Source: CALKJU01 sp035326425 (GTDB taxonomy: Bacteria > Pseudomonadota > Alphaproteobacteria > Geminicoccales > Geminicoccaceae). Taken from it: 64,000 bases of DNA. Positions 8,991-16,239 of the stretch are shown piece after piece. Made by a program: the position numbers and the translations under genes. Within the stretch, counting starts at the first letter, position 1. Each line of letters starts with the position of its first letter. The DNA lies in NCBI GenBank assembly GCA_035326425.1, contig DAOLFG010000002.1, forward strand, positions 62,001 to 126,000, in the 5' to 3' direction. The notes beneath the pieces are model-generated. The model was not told where the DNA came from. It worked only from the letters and a program-made list of their open reading frames with translations, and ran no database searches.

Positions 8991-9030
8991 TGTCCGAGGG
9001 GCACTGATGTCCGAGGGGCACTGATGTCCG
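8985..9030 (+). repeat. 17-bp unit in 2.7 tandem copies across the dehydratase-cupin junction
   Basis: CACTGATGTCCGAGGGG occurs at 8985-9001 and 9002-9018, and its first 12 nt recur at 9019-9030. Copy 1 contains the dehydratase stop (8988-8990). Copies 1 and 2 each give ATG TCC GAG GGG CAC TGA, a 5-codon mini-ORF (MSEGH) joined to the next ATG by a TGATG overlap. Copy 3 supplies the cupin start at 9024. GAGGGG in each complete copy sits about 6 nt before the next ATG and can act as a Shine-Dalgarno. Confidence 0.9.
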
Positions 9031-9422
9031 GCAGGTTCCTGCTCGCCCGGGAGATCGAGGCCGAGGCGGTGCCGTTCGGCGCCGCCCGCTGGCTCAGCAA
9101 TCCGTCGGCCACCGCGGCGTCGAAGCTGGCGGTGGTCGACGTGACGCTCGATCCCGACGCCGGCCACGCCTTCCACCACCATCCGCGGCAGGAGGAGGTG
9201 CTCTACGTCGTCTCCGGCGTGGTCGAGCAGTGGCTGGAGAAGGAGAAGCGCCTGCTCGGGCCGGGCGACGGCATCTTCATCCCGCCAGGCGTGGTCCACG
9301 CCTCGTTCAATGCCGGCGACGGGCCGGCACGCTTCATCGCGATCCTCGGCCCCTGCGTCGGCGATGCCGGCTACGAGGCCGTCGAGGTCGCCGACCGGGC
9401 ACCGTGGAACTCGCTGCGCTGA
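9024..9422 (+). CDS. Cupin-fold protein
   Basis: 132 residues with a single conserved cupin barrel. Motif 1 is HHHPRQEEVLYVVSG with metal-ligand His/His/Glu spacing, and motif 2 is PGDGIFIPPGVVHASFN with the final His. It has neither signal peptide nor DNA-binding domain, so it is a small cytosolic cupin, perhaps an isomerase, a dioxygenase-like enzyme or a ligand sensor. It is probably translated from the dehydratase message through the 17-bp repeats, which suggests a role in the same sugar-acid pathway. The substrate cannot be told. Confidence 0.85.
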   Translation: MSGRFLLAREIEAEAVPFGAARWLSNPSATAASKLAVVDVTLDPDAGHAFHHHPRQEEVLYVVSGVVEQWLEKEKRLLGPGDGIFIPPGVVHASFNAGDGPARFIAILGPCVGDAGYEAVEVADRAPWNSLR

Positions 9423-9447
9423 GCGCCCCCGAGCTGAAGAACCAGCG

Positions 9448-10173
9448 CTGACCGGCTACCTTTTCGTCCTGCTCGTCGGCCTCGCCGCCGGCTGCGTCGG
9501 CGGCGTGATCGGCACGGGCTCGTCGATCATCCTGCTGCCGGTGCTGGTGACGACCTACGGCCCGAAGCAGGCGGTGCCGATCATGGCGGTGGCAGCCGTG
9601 ATGGCCAATGCCGGCCGGGTGATGGCCTGGTGGCGCGAGGTCGACTGGCGGGCCTGCGCGGTCTATGCCGCCACCGGCGTTCCGGCGGCGGCCCTCGGCG
9701 CCCGCACCCTGCTGGCACTGCCGCCACGGCTGATCGAGGTCTGCCTCGGTCTGTTCTTCATCGCCATGATCCCCGGCCGGCGCTGGCTCGCACGCCGCAG
9801 CTTCAGCATCGGCATCTGGCAGCTGGCGCTGGCCGGCGCGGTCATCGGCTTCCTCACCGGCCTCGTGCTGTCGACCGGGCCGCTCAGCGTGCCGGCCTTC
9901 CTGTCCTATGGACTCGTCAGGGGCGCGTTCCTGTCTACCGAGGCCGCGGCGTCGCTGGCGCTCTACGTCAGCAAGTCGCTGACGTTCCGGAGCCTGGGTG
10001 CCCTGCCCGTCGGGATGCTGCTGCAGGGCCTGATCGTCGGCGGCTCGCTGATGGCCGGCGCCTTCATCGGCAAGGCCATCGTCCAGCGCATGAGCATCGC
10101 CACCTTCCACCATGTGCTCGACCTGGTGATGCTGGTATCGGGACTGTCGCTGCTGTGGACGGCGCTGCGCTAG
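9448..10173 (+). CDS. TauE/SafE family membrane permease
   Basis: About 241 residues with 7-8 predicted membrane segments. The opening FVLLVGLAAGCVGGVIGTGSSIILLPVL is the family's N-terminal glycine-rich pattern, and GFLTGLVLSTGPLSVPAFLSYGL is its internal repeat. Members export sulfite, sulfoacetate or other organic anions. The start is uncertain: the frame is open from 9310 without ATG in a plausible place, and CTG 9448 or a nearby non-ATG codon would begin right at the first membrane helix. It starts 26 bp after the cupin stop and is probably in the same operon; it might move a carboxylate tied to sugar-acid metabolism (inference). Its stop shares CTAG with the opposing rnhA stop. Confidence 0.78.
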   Translation: MTGYLFVLLVGLAAGCVGGVIGTGSSIILLPVLVTTYGPKQAVPIMAVAAVMANAGRVMAWWREVDWRACAVYAATGVPAAALGARTLLALPPRLIEVCLGLFFIAMIPGRRWLARRSFSIGIWQLALAGAVIGFLTGLVLSTGPLSVPAFLSYGLVRGAFLSTEAAASLALYVSKSLTFRSLGALPVGMLLQGLIVGGSLMAGAFIGKAIVQRMSIATFHHVLDLVMLVSGLSLLWTALR

Positions 10174-10634
10174 GCTCCGGCCTTCTGCGCCTTGACCGCC
10201 GCCCGCGCCAGCTTGTCCGCGCGCTCGTTCAGCGGGTCGCCGGCATGGCCGCGGGTCCAGTCCCAGGTCACCTTGTGGGGCTGTGCCGCCGCCAGCAGGC
10301 GCTCCCAGAGATCCTGGTTCTTGACGGGCTTCTTGTCGGCGGTGAGCCAGCCGCGCTTCTTCCAGCCATGCACCCAGCCGGTGATGCCCTGGCGCAGATA
10401 GTCGCTGTCGGTGACCATGCGCACTCTTACCGGCCGCTTCAGCGCCTCCAGCGCCCCGATGGCCGCCATCAGCTCCATGCGGTTGTTGGTGGTGAGCGGC
10501 TCGCCGCCGGTGATCTCGCGCTCGTGGCCGTTCCAGGCGAGGATCGCCGCCCAGCCGCCGGGACCCGGATTACCGGAACAGGCGCCGTCGGTATGGACCA
10601 CGACCTCGGTGGGCGGTGGCTCAGCCGAGGCCAT
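10170..10634 (-). CDS. rnhA: Ribonuclease HI
   Basis: 154 residues, normal length. It degrades the RNA strand of RNA-DNA hybrids. All catalytic acids are visible in their motifs: HTDGACSGNPGPGGW (Asp), RMELMA (Glu), TDSDYL (Asp) and GHAGDPLNERAD (His and Asp). The basic-protrusion segment WKKRGWLTADKKPVKN is present. I chose ATG 10634, which overlaps the thrB 3' end by 14 nt; a start at 10655 would add 7 residues inside thrB. It is the last gene of ispH-thrB-rnhA. Confidence 0.95.
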   Translation of the reverse strand: MASAEPPPTEVVVHTDGACSGNPGPGGWAAILAWNGHEREITGGEPLTTNNRMELMAAIGALEALKRPVRVRMVTDSDYLRQGITGWVHGWKKRGWLTADKKPVKNQDLWERLLAAAQPHKVTWDWTRGHAGDPLNERADKLARAAVKAQKAGA

Positions 10635-11583
10635 AGGACTCCGGGCCGGCGACATGCCGGTGGAAGCGCAGCTTGCGGAGATACTCCATCGGATCCTTGG
10701 GCTTGACCAGCGCCCCCTCGACCCGGTGCAGCCAGTCGTAGAGCCGGGTCATCAGGAAGCGCAGCGCCGAGCCGCGGCAGAGCAGCGGCAGTGCCGCGAT
10801 CTCGGCCGCACCCATCGGCCGCACCCGGCCGTAGCCGCGCAGGAGTGCCCTGGCCTTGGTGATGTTGAAGCTGTGGTCGGCCTCGAAGCACCAGGCGTTG
10901 ATGCAGATGGCGACGTCGTAGGCCAGGAGGTCGTTGCAGGCGAAGTAGAAGTCGATCAGCCCGCTCACCCGGTCGCCGTCGAAGAAGACATTGTCCGGGA
11001 ACAGGTCGGCATGGATGACCCCCGACGGCAGGTCGCAGGGCCAGGCGAAATCCAGCGCCGACAGCTCGGCGGCGATCTCGGCTTCCAGCCCCGGCGCCAC
11101 GCTGTCGGCCTTGCCGGCGCAGCCGTCGAACAGCCGGTGCCAGCCGGCGAGCGACAGCGCGTTCGGCCGCTTCGGCGCGAAGCCCTCGGCAGCCAGATGC
11201 AGCGTCGCCAGCGCCTCACCCAGCGCCTCGCAGCGCGCGACCGTCAGCCGCGACGCCGAGTGTCCGTCGAGGAAGGTGACGATGGCGGCGGGCTTGCCCC
11301 CGAGCCGCCGCAGCGCCTCGCCGTCCCTGCCCGCCACCGGCAAGGGGCATGGCAGGCCGTGCCGTGCCAGATGCTCCATCAGGCCGAGGAAGAACGGCAG
11401 ATCCGCCGGGTCGACGCGCTTCTCGTAGATGGTGAGGATGTAGCGGCCTGCCGGCATCTTGAGGAAGTAGTTGGAGTTCTCCACCCCCTCGCGGATGCCT
11501 TCGAGGCCCTGCGGCTCCCCCAGCTGGTACTCGGCCATGAAGGCACGCAGCTCGGCATCGGCAATCGGAGTGTAGACGGCCAT
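10621..11583 (-). CDS. thrB: Homoserine kinase (APH-fold ThrB)
   Basis: 320 residues. It phosphorylates homoserine in threonine synthesis. It is the aminoglycoside-phosphotransferase-fold ThrB of alphaproteobacteria and pseudomonads, not the GHMP kinase of E. coli: the N terminus has ENSNYFL, then YILTIYEKRV (ATP lysine region), the catalytic loop HADLFPDNVFF and the metal motif GLIDFYFACNDLL. ATG 11583 gives the usual MAVYTPI start. It lies 12 bp downstream of the ispH stop and overlaps rnhA, forming a compact operon. The coupling with IspH is a common alphaproteobacterial arrangement. Confidence 0.94.
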   Translation of the reverse strand: MAVYTPIADAELRAFMAEYQLGEPQGLEGIREGVENSNYFLKMPAGRYILTIYEKRVDPADLPFFLGLMEHLARHGLPCPLPVAGRDGEALRRLGGKPAAIVTFLDGHSASRLTVARCEALGEALATLHLAAEGFAPKRPNALSLAGWHRLFDGCAGKADSVAPGLEAEIAAELSALDFAWPCDLPSGVIHADLFPDNVFFDGDRVSGLIDFYFACNDLLAYDVAICINAWCFEADHSFNITKARALLRGYGRVRPMGAAEIAALPLLCRGSALRFLMTRLYDWLHRVEGALVKPKDPMEYLRKLRFHRHVAGPESYGLG

Positions 11584-11594
11584 GTCGGGTCGCC

Positions 11595-12551
11595 TCAACC
11601 CGCCTTGCGCAGCGGCGGCGGCGGTGCCCGGAAGAACACGCTCTCGTCGACGACGCGGACCTCCTCGATCGTCACGGCGAAGCGCTCGCGACAGGCTGCC
11701 ACCACCTCGTCGACCAGCACCTCCGGCGCCGAGGCCCCGGCGGTGAGGCCGAGCCGGCGCACACCGTCCAGCGCCTGCCAGTCGATGTCGCGCGCGGTCT
11801 CGATCAGGGCGGCATAGGCGCAGCCGGCGAGCTTGGCGCATTCCACCAGCCGGCGCGAGTTCGAGGAGTTGGGGGCGCCCACCACCAGCACGGCATCGGC
11901 GCGGGCGGCGATGGTCTCGACCGCGCGCTGGCGGTTGGTGGTGGCGTAGCAGATGTCCTCGCCGCGCGGCCCCTCGATGGCGGGGAAGCGCTCCTTCAGC
12001 ACGGCGACGATGGCGCGGGTGTCGGCGACCGAAAGAGTCGTCTGGGTCGCATAGGCCAGGTTCTCCGGATTCGGCACCTCGACCTTGCGCGCATCCTCGA
12101 CACTCTCGACCAGCAGCACCGACCCCGCCGGCACCTGCCCCATCGTGCCGATGACCTCGGGATGGTGGGCATGGCCGATCAGCAGCACGGTGCGGTTCGA
12201 GCGCGCGTGCCGCTCGACCTCGCGATGCACCTTGCTGACCAGCGGGCAGGTAGCGTCGGCATAGAGCAGCTGCCGCCGCCTCGCCTCGCCCGGCACCGAT
12301 TTCGGCACGCCGTGCGCCGAGAACACCACGATGCCGCCGTCCGGCACCTCGTCCAGCTCGTCGACGAACACCGCACCCATCGCCCGCAGCTCGTCGACGA
12401 CGCGGCGGTTGTGGACGATCTCGTGCCGGACATAGATCGGCGGGCCGTTGCGGACGATCGCCTCCTTGACGATGGCGATGGCGCGCTCGACGCCGGCGCA
12501 GAAGCCGCGCGGGCTGGCCAGGAGGACGGTCAGGGGCGGTCGTTCGATCAC
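11595..12551 (-). CDS. ispH: 4-hydroxy-3-methylbut-2-enyl diphosphate reductase
   Basis: 318 residues from GTG 12551, the family's usual length. It catalyses the last step of the MEP isoprenoid pathway, reducing HMBPP to IPP and DMAPP with a 4Fe-4S cluster. The three cluster cysteines are visible in SPRGFCAGVERAI, DATCPLVSKVH and VVGAPNSSNSRRLVECA. ICYATTNRQ is the family motif with the catalytic Thr, and the HGVPKSV and HAHHPE histidines are present. The frame extends to a TTG at 12683, adding 44 Arg/Ala-rich residues without homology; GTG 12551 brings the start close to the conserved PPLTVLLASPRGFC. It is divergent from serC. Confidence 0.94.
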   Translation of the reverse strand: MIERPPLTVLLASPRGFCAGVERAIAIVKEAIVRNGPPIYVRHEIVHNRRVVDELRAMGAVFVDELDEVPDGGIVVFSAHGVPKSVPGEARRRQLLYADATCPLVSKVHREVERHARSNRTVLLIGHAHHPEVIGTMGQVPAGSVLLVESVEDARKVEVPNPENLAYATQTTLSVADTRAIVAVLKERFPAIEGPRGEDICYATTNRQRAVETIAARADAVLVVGAPNSSNSRRLVECAKLAGCAYAALIETARDIDWQALDGVRRLGLTAGASAPEVLVDEVVAACRERFAVTIEEVRVVDESVFFRAPPPPLRKAG

Positions 12552-12733
12552 GCGGTCGGCCAAGGGGACGGGGGCTGCCCCGCTCTTATCATGTCCCGGC
12601 GCCGGGTGGCGAGCCGCCTGCGCCGCCCGCCCGCGCAGCGATCGGCCGCGCCGAAACGTCGCCACCGCCACGTTGCGGCGCAACAGCGAGGCGTCTAGGT
12701 TCCGCCGCCATCACGACGGACGGCAGATTCCCG

Positions 12734-13888
12734 ATGCGACCCAGCGCCCGACCCGGCAATCCCAGCTTCGGCTCCGGCCCGACCGCCAAGCGGCCCGGCT
12801 GGTCGCTGGCTGCTCTCGAGAGTGCGATGGTCGGCCGCTCGCATCGTGCCGCCCCCGCCAAGGCGCGACTCAACGAGGTGATCACCCGCAGCCGCGAGGC
12901 CCTCGGCATCCCCGCCGACTGGCGGCTCGGCATCGTTCCGGCTTCCGACACCGGCGCCTTCGAGATGGCGATGTGGTCGCTGCTCGGCCCGCGCGGCGTC
13001 GACGCCATCGCCTTCGAGAGCTTCGGCGAGGGCTGGGTGACGGATGCGCAAAAGCAGTTGAAGCTCGCCGATCTGCGGCTGCTGAAGGCGGCTTATGGCG
13101 AGCTGCCCGACCTCGCCTCTGTCGATCCGGCGCGCGACGTGCTGTTTCCCTGGAACGGCACCACCTCGGGCGTGCGCGTGCCGGACGGCGGCTGGATCGC
13201 CGACGACCGCCAGGGCCTGGTCTTGTGCGACGCCACCTCGGCCGTCTTCGCCATGGAGATGCCCTGGCCGAAGCTCGATGTCGTCACCTGGTCCTGGCAG
13301 AAGGTGCTGGGCGGCGAGGCGCAGCACGGCATGCTGGCGCTCGGCCCCCGCGCCGTCGAGCGCCTCGGGACGCACACGCCCGCGTGGCCGATGCCCAAGA
13401 TCTTCCGCCTCATGGCCAAGGGCAGGCTCGGCGAGGGGCTGTTCCAGGGCGAGACCATCAACACGCCGTCGATGATCGCCGTCGAGGACGCGCTGGACGG
13501 CCTGCGCTGGGCCGAGCGGATCGGCGGCCTGCCGGCGCTGATCGCCCGCTCGAAGGCCAACCTCGCCGCCATCGAGAGCTGGGTCGCCAAATCCGGCTGG
13601 GCCGGCTTCCTCGCCGCCGATCCCAACATCCGCTCGTCGACCTCGATCTGCCTGAAGATCACTGACCCCAGGGTGGCGGGCCTGTCCGAGGTCGGCCAGG
13701 CGGCCTTCGTCAAGCAGCTCACCAAGCTGCTGGAGGAGGAGCAGGTGGCCTACGACATCGCCGGCTACCGCGACGCCCCGCCCGGCCTGCGCATCTGGGG
13801 CGGTGCCACCGTCGAGACCGCCGACCTCGTCATCCTCACGCAATGGCTCGACTGGGCGTTCGCGCAGACCAGCGCCGCCCTGAGCTGA
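12734..13888 (+). CDS. serC: Phosphoserine aminotransferase
   Basis: 384 residues, a class V PLP-dependent aminotransferase of the Methanosarcina/alphaproteobacterial SerC subtype. It converts 3-phosphohydroxypyruvate to phosphoserine. The N terminus has NPSFGSGPTAKRPGW (phosphate-binding start), LFPWNGTTSGVRVP, LCDATSAVFAM with the PLP-pairing Asp, and WSWQKVLGGEAQHG with the Schiff-base lysine. It lies 15 bp upstream of serA, whose product makes its substrate, so they form a serine operon. The serB phosphatase gene is not in the window. Confidence 0.95.
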   Translation: MRPSARPGNPSFGSGPTAKRPGWSLAALESAMVGRSHRAAPAKARLNEVITRSREALGIPADWRLGIVPASDTGAFEMAMWSLLGPRGVDAIAFESFGEGWVTDAQKQLKLADLRLLKAAYGELPDLASVDPARDVLFPWNGTTSGVRVPDGGWIADDRQGLVLCDATSAVFAMEMPWPKLDVVTWSWQKVLGGEAQHGMLALGPRAVERLGTHTPAWPMPKIFRLMAKGRLGEGLFQGETINTPSMIAVEDALDGLRWAERIGGLPALIARSKANLAAIESWVAKSGWAGFLAADPNIRSSTSICLKITDPRVAGLSEVGQAAFVKQLTKLLEEEQVAYDIAGYRDAPPGLRIWGGATVETADLVILTQWLDWAFAQTSAALS

Positions 13889-13903
13889 ACCGGATTCGAG
13901 CCC

Positions 13904-15484
13904 ATGCCGAAAGTCCTGATCTCCGACGAGCTCAGCCCCGCCGCCGTCGCCATCTTCGAGGAGCGCGGCGTCGAGGTCGACCTGCGTCCGGGCCTGTCCA
14001 AGGCCGACCTGCTGGCCGTCATCGCCGACTATGACGGCCTCGCCGTGCGCTCGGCCACCAAGGTGACGGCCGAGGTGCTGGCGACCGCCCGCAACCTCAA
14101 GGTCGTGGGCCGTGCCGGCATCGGCGTCGACAATATCGACGTCGAGGCGGCGACCCAGCACGGCGTCGTGGTGATGAACACGCCGTTCGGCAACTCGACC
14201 ACCACGGCCGAGCACGCCATCGCCATGACGATGGCGCTGGCCCGCCAGCTCCCCGCCGCCGACCGCTCGACCCGCGCCGGCAAGTGGGAGAAGAGCCGGT
14301 TCATGGGGGTGGAGCTCTACGGCAAGACGCTGGGCCTCGTCGGCTGCGGCAACATCGGCTCGATCGTCGCCGACCGGGCGCAGGGCCTGAAGATGAAGGT
14401 GATCGCCTTCGATCCCTTCCTCTCCGAGGGCCGGGCGCAGGATCTCGGCGTCGAGAAGGTCGACCTCGACAGCCTGCTGGCGCGCGCCGACTTCATCACC
14501 CTGCACACGCCGCTCACCGAGCAGACCCGCAACCTCCTCAACCGCGACGCCCTCGCCCGCACCAAGCCCGGCGTGCGCATCGTCAACTGCGCCCGCGGCG
14601 GCCTCGTCGACGAGCAGGCCCTGGCCGATGCCATCCGTTCCGGCCATGTCGCCGGTGCGGCCCTCGACGTGTTCGCCGTCGAGCCGGCGAAGTCCTCGCC
14701 GCTGTTCGAGATGGAGGAGGTCGTCGTCACGCCGCATCTCGGCGCCTCCACCGGCGAGGCGCAGGAGAACGTGGCGCTGCAGGTGGCCGAGCAGATGAGC
14801 GACTACCTGCTCAACGGGGCGGTGGTGAACGCGCTCAACATGCCCTCGGTCACCGCCGAGGAGGCGCCGCGGCTCAGGCCCTACATGCGCCTCGCCGAGC
14901 AGCTCGGCTCGTTCGCCGGCCAGCTCACCGAGGGCAGCCTCACCGGCATCACCGTCACCTATGCCGGCCACGCCGCCCAGCTCAACAACCGGCCGCTGAC
15001 CCAGATCGTGCTGCAGGGCCTGCTGGCGCCGCAGCTCTCCAGCGTCAACATGATCAACGCGCCGGTGATCGCCAGGGCACGCGGCATCGAGGTCACCACC
15101 GTCGAGCACGAGCATGTCGACGGCTACCAGACCCTGATGAGCGTCGAGGTCCACACCGACCAGGCGCCGCCGCGCGCCGTCCGCGGCACGCTGTTCCAGG
15201 GCCAGGAGCCGCGCATCGTCAGCATCCGCGACATCGAGGTCGAGGCCCGGCTCGGCCGCCACATGCTCTACGTCCGCAACAGCGACAAGCCGGGCTTCAT
15301 CGGGGCACTCGGCAACGTGCTGGGCGCCGCCGGCATCAACATCGCCACCTTCCACCTCGGCCGCGACCGGCCGGGTGGCGACGCCATCGCGCTGGTCGAG
15401 GTCGACCAGCCGCTGCCCACCGAGGTCATCGACCGCGTGCTGGCCCTGCCGCAGGTGCTGAGGGCCAAGGTGCTGAGCTTCTGA
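13904..15484 (+). CDS. serA: D-3-phosphoglycerate dehydrogenase
   Basis: 526 residues, the long SerA form with substrate, NAD, intervening and ACT domains. It oxidises 3-phosphoglycerate to start serine synthesis. The Rossmann motif is LVGCGNIGSIVADRA near residue 147, the catalytic Arg is in VNCARGGLVDE near 229, and the catalytic His is in TPHLGASTGEAQ near 277. The intervening domain follows, and a C-terminal ACT domain from about 452 (NSDKPGFIGALG) probably senses serine. It is co-directional with serC and convergent with the VapC-like gene, whose stop abuts it. Confidence 0.97.
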   Translation: MPKVLISDELSPAAVAIFEERGVEVDLRPGLSKADLLAVIADYDGLAVRSATKVTAEVLATARNLKVVGRAGIGVDNIDVEAATQHGVVVMNTPFGNSTTTAEHAIAMTMALARQLPAADRSTRAGKWEKSRFMGVELYGKTLGLVGCGNIGSIVADRAQGLKMKVIAFDPFLSEGRAQDLGVEKVDLDSLLARADFITLHTPLTEQTRNLLNRDALARTKPGVRIVNCARGGLVDEQALADAIRSGHVAGAALDVFAVEPAKSSPLFEMEEVVVTPHLGASTGEAQENVALQVAEQMSDYLLNGAVVNALNMPSVTAEEAPRLRPYMRLAEQLGSFAGQLTEGSLTGITVTYAGHAAQLNNRPLTQIVLQGLLAPQLSSVNMINAPVIARARGIEVTTVEHEHVDGYQTLMSVEVHTDQAPPRAVRGTLFQGQEPRIVSIRDIEVEARLGRHMLYVRNSDKPGFIGALGNVLGAAGINIATFHLGRDRPGGDAIALVEVDQPLPTEVIDRVLALPQVLRAKVLSF

Positions 15485-15880
15485 TCAGGCCAGGGCACAG
15501 CGCACGTCGGTGTGCGGGAAGTCCTGGCCCTTGAACAGCAGAGGCATGTCGAGAGACATCGCCAGCGCATAGGACGCGCAGTCGACGAGGTTCAGCCGGG
15601 CCGGATGACCCGTACCCTTGCCATACCGACGGTAGGCGGCGAAGGCGAGTTGAGCCTGTGGCGCGTCGAATGGATGTACAACGACCCTGGTCGAGCCGAT
15701 CAGGAGATCGAGGTCCGCGACCGCGGCCGGACCATCCCGTCCCCACAATACGACGCGGCACTCCAACAGAGTCAGCGCCGAGATCGCCATGGTCATCGCA
15801 TCGGCGATGGCGTCGCGAAAGATGGCGGCGTCGGGCTCGTTCCGCAGAATGGCCACGAGCGCCGAGCTGTCCAGGACCAT
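15485..15880 (-). CDS. vapC: PIN-domain toxin, VapC family
   Basis: 131 residues forming a complete PIN ribonuclease domain. Metal-binding acids appear in VLDSSALVAIL (Asp4), LLECRVVL (Glu), LNLVDCASYALA (Asp) and GQDFPHTDV (Asp). VapC toxins cleave specific RNAs such as tRNA or rRNA when freed from antitoxin. The start ATG overlaps the antitoxin stop in TGATG, the usual order and coupling. The subtype (DSSALVAIL, HPARLNLVDC) is that paired with Rv0623-like VapB antitoxins. Confidence 0.92.
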   Translation of the reverse strand: MVLDSSALVAILRNEPDAAIFRDAIADAMTMAISALTLLECRVVLWGRDGPAAVADLDLLIGSTRVVVHPFDAPQAQLAFAAYRRYGKGTGHPARLNLVDCASYALAMSLDMPLLFKGQDFPHTDVRCALA

Positions 15881-16143
15881 CAGTCGAAGGTGCCGCGTTC
15901 GTTGTAGCCGAGGATCTCCTCGTCGGAACGCTTGTCGAGCACCGGTCTGGATGCCGCGCGTTCCCTGATCTCATCGATCAGCGCACGCACGCGCTCTCGC
16001 CTCAGATGGTCCCGCTCATGCCGCGCCGCTTCCAGCCGCATCTCCAGTGCTTTCGTGACCGCCTCGGTGATGCTCTCGCCGGTCAGCGTCGCGAGCTCCC
16101 GAGCCAGCCGGTCGGTCTCGGCGGATTTGATGTTGAGCGCCAT
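15880..16143 (-). CDS. vapB: VapB-type antitoxin (Rv0623-like)
   Basis: 87 residues. The N-terminal half, MALNIKSAETDRLARELA followed by TGESITEAVTKAL, is the Rv0623/PSK-type ribbon-helix-helix that binds DNA and dimerises. The C-terminal half (RALIDEIRERAASRPVLDKRSDEEILGYNERG) is the flexible segment that caps the VapC active site. It overlaps vapC by 1 nt. A 13-bp palindrome lies 14 nt upstream of the start and is the likely autoregulatory site. Confidence 0.92.
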   Translation of the reverse strand: MALNIKSAETDRLARELATLTGESITEAVTKALEMRLEAARHERDHLRRERVRALIDEIRERAASRPVLDKRSDEEILGYNERGTFD

Positions 16144-16156
16144 TGTCTTCCTTTCT

Positions 16157-16169
16157 TTCCTTCAAGGAA
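16157..16169. promoter_or_regulatory. Candidate VapB operator palindrome
   Basis: TTCCTT-C-AAGGAA is a perfect 13-bp palindrome, 14 nt upstream of the vapB start codon. It sits in a purine-rich stretch that also supplies AAGGAAG as Shine-Dalgarno. VapB proteins normally bind such repeats to repress their own operon. Confidence 0.5.
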
Positions 16170-16239
16170 GAATGCATCCCGAATGTAGCGTTGGACGAAG
16201 CCCGAAGAAAGCGGCTTACTTCCGCCCGGGAGGCCACCC

